Translations under genes and position numbers: made by a program
Assembly (NCBI GenBank): GCA_002401945.1
Contig: NVUP01000005.1
Location: 109,715 to 115,456 of the forward strand
Source: Paracoccaceae bacterium
GTDB lineage: Bacteria > Pseudomonadota > Alphaproteobacteria > Rhodobacterales > Rhodobacteraceae
Direction of reading: 5' to 3'
DNA: 5,742 nucleotides
Shown here: one piece after another, positions 1 through 5,088 of the stretch
Layout: each line of letters begins with the position of its first letter
Position numbering within the stretch: the first letter of the stretch is position 1
Notes under the pieces: model-generated
What the model was told of the DNA's origin: nothing
What the model saw: the letters and a program-made list of their open reading frames with translations, nothing else
The model's database searches: none

Positions 1-377
1 TAGCCCCGGAACCGCACCGTCAGCCGGTTGCCATTGACGCTGACCGCGCCGGTGATCAGCGCCTGGGCGTTGACCGCTTTCCAATCGGCATATTGCACAG
101 GTGCATCAAAATCGGCGACTTTCGAGATATGCGCCGAGGCCGGAACCTCACGGAACAACCCGGTGCCGCTGAGATCCGAGGCCACCACCCGCGCGATCTG
201 CGCCGCCAGATCCCCTGCGGCAGCGGTCTCGGGAATAAATCCGGGCACCGCATAAGGCAGCGGCTCAATCACCCCGTCAGTGATTTCAATCCGCAGCGGC
301 CCATTTTGCGCCACAGCGGCCCCAGCGGGGGTCAACAATGTCACTGCCAGCAGAACACCTGTCAGAAAAACCCTCAT
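1..377 (-). CDS. tolB: TolB, periplasmic Tol-Pal protein (3' end outside window)
   Basis: The first 125 codons of TolB are visible; the frame is still open at the window edge. TolB is a periplasmic protein with an N-terminal domain that contacts TolA and a C-terminal beta-propeller that binds Pal; only the signal peptide and part of the N-terminal domain are present. Residues 1-23 look like a Sec signal peptide: Arg at position 2, a hydrophobic core over residues 3-15, and an AVA/Q cleavage site after Ala23. The mature part begins [12 protein letters not shown] and continues with IPYAVPGF-like and [12 protein letters not shown] segments typical of TolB (here LPYAVPGF). The ATG overlaps the tolA stop codon in an ATGA arrangement, which suggests translational coupling. 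An AAGGA lies 10 nt upstream of the start, inside the tolA end. The identification rests on sequence pattern plus position directly after tolA. Confidence 0.93.
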   Translation of the reverse strand, partial: MRVFLTGVLLAVTLLTPAGAAVAQNGPLRIEITDGVIEPLPYAVPGFIPETAAAGDLAAQIARVVASDLSGTGLFREVPASAHISKVADFDAPVQYADWKAVNAQALITGAVSVNGNRLTVRFRG

Positions 378-1501
378 TTGATCCGCATCCTTTCAGGATT
401 GAACGTCATCTCAATATCACGCCATTGACCATATTTTTCAGGGGGAAGTTGGAACCCCTTTGCACCGCAGCGGATAATCGCCCGTCGCGCTGCCTCAAAT
501 GCTTGTTTCGCCGCATCACCAGAGCCGCCAGTGCTGGATAACATCCGGATTGTGCCGACTTCCGGCTTACCGTCCTGGCTTAGTGACACCCCCACTACCA
601 CGGTGGTGCCCAGTGCATCCGTCGACAAAGACCCAACATTCCAACAATTCGACACGGCAATGCGCAGGGCAGTCATCTCAACGTCCGTCAGCGGCGGTCC
701 CGAGGGCTCTGGCGCGATGACGTCGCCGCCACCCGCCACAGCTTCGGCAACGGCATCAGCGACCGCGTCATTGCTTTGCTCTTGGGGCTGTTCGTCCGGT
801 TCAGCCGGAGGACGTGTCTCAACGTCAGGCGCGACAGGCGCCGGACGGCTGGGCCGGGTCTTGGGCCGCAGCGATTGCGTCGGCGCAACACTGGCCTGCG
901 GGTCCTGCTCATCGGCTTCGGTGACAATCCGATCACTCGCCGCTTCCGGGGAGGTGGCCTCTTGCACCTCTTGTTCGGTTTCAGCGCCCTCATCTGGCGC
1001 GATCTCCGGCTGTACAACCTCATCCACAGCGGTATCCAGCGCGGGTGGTGCAATCGGCACCGGTGCCACCCGGTCGGCAGGCAAAGCCACCGGCGGCTCG
1101 GCTGTCTCGGGCACCTGGGTCGGCACATCCGGCAATGACGGAGGCTCTGGCGCCCGTGGGACAGGATCCGGCGCAGGCGCAGGTTCAGGCCGCTCAACCA
1201 CTTCGGGGTCCGGCGCAGGTGGAGCAATCGGCGATGGCACCACAGTCTCCGGTTCAACATCGCTCGACGGTGTCACCTCGGGCACCGGGGTCTCGTCCTG
1301 CGGGACTGCCAGCACAGCCGGTTCAGCGGCTATCTCAGGGGCGCTATGCTGTTGGCTCAGCAAGGCAAACTCGGCACTGCTGATCATGGTGACCTGCTGC
1401 ACCTGAAACGGCAATGGCTCGGACGGGAACCAGGCGCCAAACACCACCCATGCCATCAACCCAACATGAGCCGCCAGTGAGATTTTGATCCCGGTTTGCA
1501 A
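374..1501 (-). CDS. tolA: TolA/TonB-type energy transducer of the Tol-Pal system
   Basis: A 375-residue inner-membrane protein that would carry conformational energy from TolQR across the periplasm to TolB and Pal. Residues 5-24 form a single membrane anchor after a very short cytoplasmic end. Residues 55-270 are a long low-complexity spacer rich in Pro, Glu, Asp, Ala and Val. This differs from the Ala/Lys-rich helical domain II of E. coli TolA and looks more like a TonB spacer. Residues 271-375 form the folded C-terminal domain ([20 protein letters not shown] onward). It holds two cysteines, Cys286 and Cys345, in places matching the disulfide pair known from TolA domain III. The start is TTG, chosen because a GGAG lies 7 nt upstream and because the next Met (residue 16) falls inside the membrane segment. 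Automated annotation may call it a TonB family protein; its place between tolR and tolB favours TolA. Confidence 0.93.
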   Translation of the reverse strand: MQTGIKISLAAHVGLMAWVVFGAWFPSEPLPFQVQQVTMISSAEFALLSQQHSAPEIAAEPAVLAVPQDETPVPEVTPSSDVEPETVVPSPIAPPAPDPEVVERPEPAPAPDPVPRAPEPPSLPDVPTQVPETAEPPVALPADRVAPVPIAPPALDTAVDEVVQPEIAPDEGAETEQEVQEATSPEAASDRIVTEADEQDPQASVAPTQSLRPKTRPSRPAPVAPDVETRPPAEPDEQPQEQSNDAVADAVAEAVAGGGDVIAPEPSGPPLTDVEMTALRIAVSNCWNVGSLSTDALGTTVVVGVSLSQDGKPEVGTIRMLSSTGGSGDAAKQAFEAARRAIIRCGAKGFQLPPEKYGQWRDIEMTFNPERMRIK

Positions 1502-1508
1502 AGCTCCG

Positions 1509-1512
1509 CTCC
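1509..1512 (-). promoter_or_regulatory. Ribosome binding site deciding the tolA TTG start
   Basis: On the minus strand GGAG sits 7 nt before the TTG codon at 1501-1499. A second GGAG (1504-1507) lies only 2 nt from it, so the upstream copy is better placed. No ATG gives an equally good start without cutting into the membrane anchor. Confidence 0.65.
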
Positions 1513-1513
1513 G

Positions 1514-2005
1514 CTATTGTCCGGCCGCAGCCGGATCAGCCGGGTCAGCCAGCTCGGACCCGCCAATTTCTGTGACCAATCCAACGTTTGAGAACCCACC
1601 GGCGTTCAGCGCGCCCATGACTTTCATCACCTGTCCATAAGGTAGCCCGGCATCGGCGCGTAAAAACACCCGATCAGAGCTGCGTTCAGCCGCAATCGCC
1701 CGCAGCTTCCCCACCAATTCATCCCACGCCACTGGCGTGGTCATGATCTGCACCTCTCCCTCCAGGGTCAGGGTCACCGTCAACGGCTCCTCCTGATCCC
1801 CCGGCAAGGCACCGGCAGCGATCTTGGGGAGATTAACTGGCACCCCAACCGTCGACAATGGCGCAGCCACCATGAAGATGATCAGCAGCACTAGCATCAC
1901 ATCCACAAAGGGCGTCACGTTGATCTCAGCCATCGGCTGGGTTCGACCCCGGCGGCGACCCCGGCGGCGTCCACCGTCCGAGGATTGCTGTACTGCGGAG
2001 CCCAT
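1514..2005 (-). CDS. tolR: TolR, ExbD/TolR-family proton-channel subunit
   Basis: A 163-residue ExbD/TolR-family protein, somewhat longer than the roughly 142 residues of E. coli TolR. With TolQ it forms the proton-conducting motor in the inner membrane. The cytoplasmic N-terminus carries an Arg-rich run at residues 13-21 (RRRGRRRGR). The family signature MAEINVTPFVDVMLVLLIIF follows at residues 25-44. It contains the single membrane span (about 31-50) and Asp35, which aligns with the essential membrane Asp of TolR/ExbD. The rest is periplasmic, with VNLPK near residue 57 and the VFLRADAGLPYGQVMKVM segment expected of the dimerising domain. The C-terminal tail is acidic and Ala-rich. The ATG start is 3 bp after the tolQ stop, so coupled translation is likely; the Shine-Dalgarno match is weak. 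TolR rather than ExbD is called because of the tol operon context. Confidence 0.95.
   Translation of the reverse strand: MGSAVQQSSDGGRRRGRRRGRTQPMAEINVTPFVDVMLVLLIIFMVAAPLSTVGVPVNLPKIAAGALPGDQEEPLTVTLTLEGEVQIMTTPVAWDELVGKLRAIAAERSSDRVFLRADAGLPYGQVMKVMGALNAGGFSNVGLVTEIGGSELADPADPAAAGQ
1944..1969 (-). repeat. 12-bp tandem repeat inside tolR (Arg-rich region)
   Basis: Two direct copies of a 12-bp unit (plus strand cgaccccggcgg at 1944-1955 and 1956-1967, plus two further bases) encode two successive RRRG blocks. The unit keeps the reading frame, so a slippage event would add or remove four residues without breaking tolR. Confidence 0.85.
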
Positions 2006-2008
2006 CGC

Positions 2009-2704
2009 TCAGGAATCCAGCTGGCGGCTAAGGATGGTGGCGAACTCATCGGCAAAGGCCTCATAGCCGCCAATGAGACGGTCACTATCCGCGCTCAGCT
2101 TGTTATAGAAAATCACTGCGGGCACCGCAGCCAGCAGGCCCATCCCAGTCGCCATCAGCGCCTCGGCAATGCCCGGCGCCACCACCGCCAGATTGCTGCT
2201 CTGCTGCTCGGCAATTTCAATGAAAGAGGTCATGATACCCCAGACCGTGCCAAACAGCCCGACAAACGGCGCGGTTGATCCCACCGTGGCCAGCACTGGC
2301 AATCCCTTTTGCAGCGCCTCCGCCTCTTTGGCGATAGCCACATCCATCGACCGGTCAATGCGCGCCTGCGCCCCGGCAATCAGCCCGCCATCGCCACGAT
2401 GACTGCGCCGCCATTCGGTCATGCCCGAAACAAAAATCTTCTCAGAGGCTTCCTCGGGCTGGGTACCAATCTGCTCAAATAGCCCATCCAGCGGCTCGCC
2501 CGACCAGAACAACTGATCAAACTGATCGGCGCCACTGCGGGCCAACCGATAGGAGATGTGTTTCTGAATAATAATCGCCCAGGACCAGACCGAGGCCGCC
2601 ATCAGCAGCAGCATTACCAGTTTTACGGTGAATGTGGCCCGCGCAAAAAGCCCCCACATAGAGAAATCAATCTCCTGCGCCAACGCCAGAGTTTCTGCTT
2701 CCAT
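2009..2704 (-). CDS. tolQ: TolQ, MotA/TolQ/ExbB-family proton-channel subunit
   Basis: A 231-residue inner-membrane protein, the usual size for TolQ (about 230), which assembles around TolR and powers TolA with the proton motive force. Three membrane spans are visible: about residues 24-46; about 137-160, holding the conserved GSTAPFVGLFGTVWGIM motif; and about 173-200, holding the conserved PGIAEALMATGMGLLAAVPA motif. Thr144 and Thr186 fall in the second and third spans, where the family keeps polar residues lining the channel. A large cytoplasmic loop lies between spans one and two. The open frame extends 17 codons further up to a TTG at 2755. I chose the ATG at 2704 because the protein then begins MEAETLALAQEIDFSMW, as I recall for relatives, and because GAG and AGG lie just upstream. 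It is first in the tight tolQRAB run and 105 bp after ybgC, the best place for a promoter. Confidence 0.95.
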   Translation of the reverse strand: MEAETLALAQEIDFSMWGLFARATFTVKLVMLLLMAASVWSWAIIIQKHISYRLARSGADQFDQLFWSGEPLDGLFEQIGTQPEEASEKIFVSGMTEWRRSHRGDGGLIAGAQARIDRSMDVAIAKEAEALQKGLPVLATVGSTAPFVGLFGTVWGIMTSFIEIAEQQSSNLAVVAPGIAEALMATGMGLLAAVPAVIFYNKLSADSDRLIGGYEAFADEFATILSRQLDS

Positions 2705-2707
2705 TAG

Positions 2708-2714
2708 CCTGCTC
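2708..2714 (-). promoter_or_regulatory. Probable tolQ ribosome binding site
   Basis: The minus strand reads GAGCAGG ending 3 nt before the ATG at 2704; the GAG part has a 7-nt spacing. It supports ATG 2704 over the in-frame TTG at 2755. Confidence 0.45.
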
Positions 2715-2725
2715 GCTATATTTGT

Positions 2726-2751
2726 GGCCAGTTTTCTGACCTTATCTGGCC
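2726..2751 (-). promoter_or_regulatory. Stem-loop in the tolQ leader
   Basis: Arms ggccag (2726-2731) and ctggcc (2746-2751) are exact reverse complements with a 14-nt loop. The structure would sit in the tolQ leader, about 22 nt before the start codon. It has no trailing T run, so it does not look like an intrinsic terminator. It could be an mRNA processing or stability element, or chance. Confidence 0.35.
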
Positions 2752-2754
2752 GCA

Positions 2755-2783
2755 ATTTAACCTAGATCCGCGACAAAATCCAA
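2755..2783 (-). promoter_or_regulatory. Weak sigma-70-type promoter candidate for tolQRAB
   Basis: On the minus strand TTGGAT (2783-2778) and TTAAAT (2760-2755) are 17 bp apart. They match the -35 consensus at 3 of 6 positions and the -10 at 4 of 6. A start site near 2748 would give a leader of about 44 nt. The spacing and position fit a tol promoter, but the matches are modest. A perfect 10-bp palindrome, aacagctgtt (2787-2796), lies just upstream and could be an operator or chance. Confidence 0.25.
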
Positions 2784-2809
2784 TCAAACAGCTGTTAGCG
2801 GCCAAAATC

Positions 2810-3190
2810 TTACAATAATGCGCGGATCTCTGCCGGAAGCCGCACCGGACGTCCCTCACCTGTGACACAGGCAACGGTGACTTTAGCACAGAAGATTTCC
2901 GCCTCACCGCGCAGCACCCGTTGCCCCATGATCAACCGCGCCGGGGTGACTTTCAGCACTTCGGTCTCAACCATAAGCTCATCATCAAACCGCGCCGGAG
3001 CGCGATAATCCGCCTCAACCCGCTGCACCACCCAGATCAACCCGGCCTGCCGCATGGCGTTCTGGTCATTACCCAGATTGCGCACCCAGTCGCTACGCGC
3101 GCGCTCAATGAACCGCAGATAGTTGGCGTAATACACCACGCCGCCCATATCGGTGTCTTCATAATAAACCCGGATCGGAAATCTGTGCAT
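2810..3190 (-). CDS. ybgC: YbgC, tol-pal-associated acyl-CoA thioesterase
   Basis: A 126-residue single-domain hotdog-fold thioesterase of the 4-hydroxybenzoyl-CoA thioesterase (YbgC) family. It hydrolyses acyl-CoA in the cytoplasm and is usually encoded just before tolQ, as here. The signature VYYEDTDMGGVVYYANYLRF spans residues 8-27; Asp14 matches the catalytic Asp18 of E. coli YbgC. Where E. coli has His25 (VYHASY) this protein has Tyr21 (VYYANY). The sequence continues with ERARSDWVRNLG, RAPARFDDEL and a final beta-strand with VTVACV, as in the family. The open frame extends five codons up to a TTG at 3205. The ATG at 3190 is preferred because GAGG lies 5 nt upstream. The role of YbgC in Tol function is not settled; in other bacteria it has been linked to phospholipid metabolism. 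Confidence 0.94.
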   Translation of the reverse strand: MHRFPIRVYYEDTDMGGVVYYANYLRFIERARSDWVRNLGNDQNAMRQAGLIWVVQRVEADYRAPARFDDELMVETEVLKVTPARLIMGQRVLRGEAEIFCAKVTVACVTGEGRPVRLPAEIRALL

Positions 3191-3195
3191 TTGCG

Positions 3196-3199
3196 CCTC
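3196..3199 (-). promoter_or_regulatory. Ribosome binding site deciding the ybgC start
   Basis: GAGG on the minus strand lies 5 nt before the ATG at 3190. It would fall inside the coding sequence if the TTG at 3205 were used, which argues for the ATG. Confidence 0.65.
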
Positions 3200-3230
3200 A
3201 CCCAATTGCCATACCTGAACGACACCACGA

Positions 3231-3250
3231 AAAATTCTTCAAAGAATTTT
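3231..3250. repeat. A/T-rich perfect inverted repeat upstream of ybgC
   Basis: Nine-base arms aaaattctt (3231-3239) and aagaatttt (3242-3250) are separated by only 2 nt. On the minus strand the second arm runs on into TTTTT, so transcripts leaving the upstream gene could form a weak hairpin with a short U run. The stem is almost entirely A/T with a very tight loop, so cruciform, protein binding site or weak terminator are all possible. Confidence 0.5.
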
Positions 3251-3252
3251 GT

Positions 3253-3274
3253 CCAGAAAATTCGATTTTTCTGG
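3253..3274. repeat. Second inverted repeat upstream of ybgC
   Basis: Arms ccagaaaa (3253-3260) and ttttctgg (3267-3274) are exact reverse complements with a 6-nt loop. It lies 2 bp from the neighbouring A/T-rich repeat and shares the run aaaattc with it. It lies in the untranslated gap after the 210-residue protein and before ybgC. It may be an attenuating or stabilising RNA structure, or part of a dispersed intergenic element. Confidence 0.5.
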
Positions 3275-3280
3275 TGACAC

Positions 3281-3294
3281 GACGTTACGACGTC
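3281..3294. repeat. Short inverted repeat across the stop codon of the 210-residue protein
   Basis: Arms gacgt (3281-3285) and acgtc (3290-3294) surround a 4-nt loop that contains most of the TAA stop. The stem is only 5 bp. With the two repeats at 3231-3274 it makes three consecutive hairpins, but on its own it is weak evidence. Confidence 0.25.
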
Positions 3295-3917
3295 TCTCCC
3301 TGAAGCCGGGCAAACAACCGCAACGCATGTGACCTGTCATCCGCCGAGGGTGGCATCATCCGGTCATAAGCCGCCGCAATCACCCCAGCAATCTCGGGCC
3401 GCAGGATGGTGGCACCACTGTCCGGCAAAACGGCCAGCGGCGAGACCTCAGCAAAGGCGGCATCTCCCCACATCACAATAACCTGCACCGACTGGGTCAA
3501 TGCCAGTGTCTCAACTGGGACATCCGCCATCTCACCCGTCATTTGCAGAAACACAAAAGCCGCCTGAATGGCACCCCGGTTATCAAACCGAAACGCCCGG
3601 TACTGGCTGGCATCAGCGGCCTTTAGCCGTGCAACCAATGGCTCCAGGTCTGGGATCAACCGTCCCAAATCTGGCACCGCCAGCAATTCATCCCAATCGC
3701 GAAAGAAAAAGAACATCAGGTTGGCACCCAATTCGGGATCCAACCCGTCCATCTCAGCTCCAGCCAGCGTCACCACCGCCTCAACCGCGCCTTTGACCAC
3801 CGCCAGGGTCTCATCCTTGACCCCAAACACCACCGGCACAATCGGCCGCCCCCAGCGCGCAAAGGCATAAGACCCATCTTTGCGGGTAAAAAGCTGTTCG
3901 ATCTGTTCCGGAGTCAT
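3285..3917 (-). CDS. Conserved-looking protein of unknown function between ruvB and ybgC
   Basis: A 210-residue soluble protein that I do not recognise as a named family. No signal peptide or membrane span is evident. Visible features are a start MTPEQIEQLFTRKDGSYAFARWGRP, a hydrophobic-aromatic segment LMFFFFRDWDELL at residues 67-79, an FRFDNRGAIQAAFVFLQM segment at 109-126 that looks like a pair of beta-strands, and an Ala-rich C-terminal helix region. No Walker, zinc-finger or helix-hinge motif is apparent. Codon use and composition resemble the neighbours, so recent transfer is unlikely. The open frame extends 22 codons up to an ATG at 3983. I prefer 3917 because AAGGA lies 7 nt before it, whereas 3983 has only AAGAAG and lies right against a palindromic intergenic element. 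From memory, a protein of this type occupies the ruvB-ybgC gap in related Rhodobacteraceae. That is unverified, and no function is inferred. Confidence 0.82.
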   Translation of the reverse strand: MTPEQIEQLFTRKDGSYAFARWGRPIVPVVFGVKDETLAVVKGAVEAVVTLAGAEMDGLDPELGANLMFFFFRDWDELLAVPDLGRLIPDLEPLVARLKAADASQYRAFRFDNRGAIQAAFVFLQMTGEMADVPVETLALTQSVQVIVMWGDAAFAEVSPLAVLPDSGATILRPEIAGVIAAAYDRMMPPSADDRSHALRLFARLQGETS

Positions 3918-3924
3918 CTCAGCA

Positions 3925-3929
3925 TCCTT
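3925..3929 (-). promoter_or_regulatory. Ribosome binding site deciding the start of the 210-residue protein
   Basis: AAGGA on the minus strand has a 7-nt spacing to the ATG at 3917. The upstream in-frame ATG at 3983 is preceded only by AAGAAGAAG. Confidence 0.6.
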
Positions 3930-4002
3930 AATCCAAGCTCCGCGCTCTATGCCGCGCGCCCCGACCACAAACAAGACCCGCATCTTCTTCTTGTCTTAAA
4001 TA

Positions 4003-4015
4003 CCTCCGCCGGAGG
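4003..4015. repeat. CCTCCGGCGGAGG palindrome, Rhodobacteraceae-type intergenic element
   Basis: The plus strand reads cctccgccggagg, a near-perfect 13-nt palindrome with one central base. On the minus strand it continues as TATTTAAGACAAGAAGAAG to position 3984. I recall this layout (palindrome, then a TATTT run, then AAGAAG) as frequent in Rhodobacteraceae intergenic DNA, but could not check it. As RNA downstream of ruvB it would form a short stable hairpin followed by a weak U run, so it may act as a terminator or a processing site. Confidence 0.55.
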
Positions 4016-4033
4016 CTCCTGCCCCTTCAGGAG
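4016..4033 (-). terminator. Stem-loop overlapping the ruvB stop codon
   Basis: Arms ctcctg (4016-4021) and caggag (4028-4033) are exact reverse complements with a 6-nt loop; the ruvB TGA (4029-4027) lies within it. It directly adjoins the 4003-4015 palindrome. On the minus-strand RNA the CTCC of this stem could also pair with the GGAGG of the next, so alternative folds are possible. There is no strong T run, so intrinsic termination would be weak at best. Confidence 0.25.
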
Positions 4034-5046
4034 AATAAATCATCCGCAGTTCTGGGCGCATTCAACCCCAAGTGAGTCCAGGCCTTCTGTGCCAGCATCC
4101 GCCCCCTCGGGGTCCGCTGGATCAGCCCCTGTTGCAGCAGATAAGGCTCGATCACCTCTTCCAGTGAATCGCGGCTTTCCGACAGCGCCGCCGACAGGGT
4201 CTCGATCCCCACCGGCCCACCGCCATAGTTCTCGGCGATCAGCGACAGATACCGCCGGTCCGCCCCGTCCAGCCCCAGATGGTCCACCCCCAGCCGGGTC
4301 AACGAGCTGTCGGCCAGCTCGCGGGAAATTGTCCCGTCCCCTTCGACCACGGCAAAATCCACCACCCGGCGCAACAGCCGTCCGGCAATCCTCGGGGTGC
4401 CACGACCCCGGCGGGCAATTTCGCGGGCCCCATCGTCATCAGCGGGCGCCCCCAGCCTGCGGGCATTGCGGCTGACGATCTCGTGCAACTCGTCCACGGT
4501 ATAAAACTGCAATCGGATTGGAATGCCAAAGCGGTCACGCAAAGGCGTGGTCAGCAGCCCCATGCGGGTGGTCGCTCCAACCAGTGTGAACGGCTGCAAT
4601 TCAATCCGAACGGTGCGCGCTGCCGGGCCTTCACCAATCACCAGATCCAGCTCGAAATCCTCCATCGCCGGGTACAGAATTTCTTCGACCACCGGGTTCA
4701 GCCGATGAATTTCATCGATGAACAATACGTCATGCGCCTCAAGATTGGTCAGGATAGCCGCCAGATCGCCGGCCTTGGCCAGCACCGGCCCGCTTGTCAT
4801 CCGGAAATTCACCCCCAACTCGCGGGCAATGATCTGCGCCAGAGTGGTTTTGCCCAATCCCGGAGGCCCGTGGAACAGCGTATGATCCATCGCCTCACCG
4901 CGCTGGCGGGCCGATTGGATAAACACCTTCAAGTTGGCACGTGCCTCGGCCTGACCAATAAACTCGGATAACCCCTGCGGGCGCAGCGCGCGGTCGTTGT
5001 CCCCGGGCTGCTGTTCAGGCCGCAGGGTGGGGTCTGCATCAATCAT
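4027..5046 (-). CDS. ruvB: RuvB, Holliday-junction branch-migration helicase (ATPase)
   Basis: A 339-residue AAA+ motor, normal length for RuvB. Hexamers load on DNA arms flanking a RuvA-bound Holliday junction and pump DNA through it using ATP. Motifs in order: Walker [10 protein letters not shown] at residues 60-68 with Lys66; Walker B VLFIDEIH at 107-114 with Asp111 and Glu112; sensor 1 GATT at 157-160; the arginine-finger segment LRDRFG with Arg170; the sensor 2 region [13 protein letters not shown] at 214-227; and the winged-helix DNA-binding end with RTPRGR at 311-316. All key residues are present. The ATG is preceded by GGAG at 8-nt spacing. ruvA lies 42 bp upstream in the same direction, so the two are very likely cotranscribed. 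The N-terminal 20 residues are acidic and poorly conserved in the family, so a slightly different start cannot be excluded. Confidence 0.98.
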   Translation of the reverse strand: MIDADPTLRPEQQPGDNDRALRPQGLSEFIGQAEARANLKVFIQSARQRGEAMDHTLFHGPPGLGKTTLAQIIARELGVNFRMTSGPVLAKAGDLAAILTNLEAHDVLFIDEIHRLNPVVEEILYPAMEDFELDLVIGEGPAARTVRIELQPFTLVGATTRMGLLTTPLRDRFGIPIRLQFYTVDELHEIVSRNARRLGAPADDDGAREIARRGRGTPRIAGRLLRRVVDFAVVEGDGTISRELADSSLTRLGVDHLGLDGADRRYLSLIAENYGGGPVGIETLSAALSESRDSLEEVIEPYLLQQGLIQRTPRGRMLAQKAWTHLGLNAPRTADDLFS

Positions 5047-5088
5047 TCACGTCTCTCCCGCCATCTGGGCGTCGGGTCTTCCAGCCAT
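5047..5088 (-). CDS. Possible 13-codon ORF filling the ruvA-ruvB gap (tentative)
   Basis: The ruvA stop is followed at once by ATG (TGAATG), opening a 13-codon frame, MAGRPDAQMAGET, whose TGA abuts the ruvB ATG (again TGAATG). A GAAGG sits 5 nt before its ATG, at the end of ruvA. It is in frame with ruvB. It could pass ribosomes from ruvA to ruvB by termination-reinitiation, or be chance in a 42-bp gap; no known peptide is recognised. Confidence 0.2.
   Translation of the reverse strand: MAGRPDAQMAGET

Noticed and set aside
531..1406. A 291-codon plus-strand open frame antisense to tolA
   Set aside because: It is rich in Ser, Gly, Thr and Ala with no domain, and is explained by the Pro/Glu/Ala-rich codons of tolA read on the other strand. 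tolA has a membrane anchor, folded domain and operon context.
2009..2755. Longer tolQ from a TTG at 2755
   Set aside because: The added 17 residues overlap the leader hairpin and promoter candidate; the ATG at 2704 gives the family-typical N-terminus.
2810..3205. Longer ybgC from a TTG at 3205
   Set aside because: The GAGG ribosome site for the ATG at 3190 would lie inside the coding sequence.
4279..4971. A 230-codon plus-strand open frame antisense to ruvB
   Set aside because: ruvB on the minus strand has every AAA+ motif intact; this frame has no recognisable domain and is a by-product of G+C-rich codon use.
3290..5059. An 11-bp sequence, acgtctctccc, at both 3290-3300 and 5049-5059
   Set aside because: One copy is the ruvB ribosome site region and the other lies at the end of the unknown gene. 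It has no flanking similarity, so it is most likely chance or a purine-rich ribosome-site-like string rather than a repeat or attachment site.
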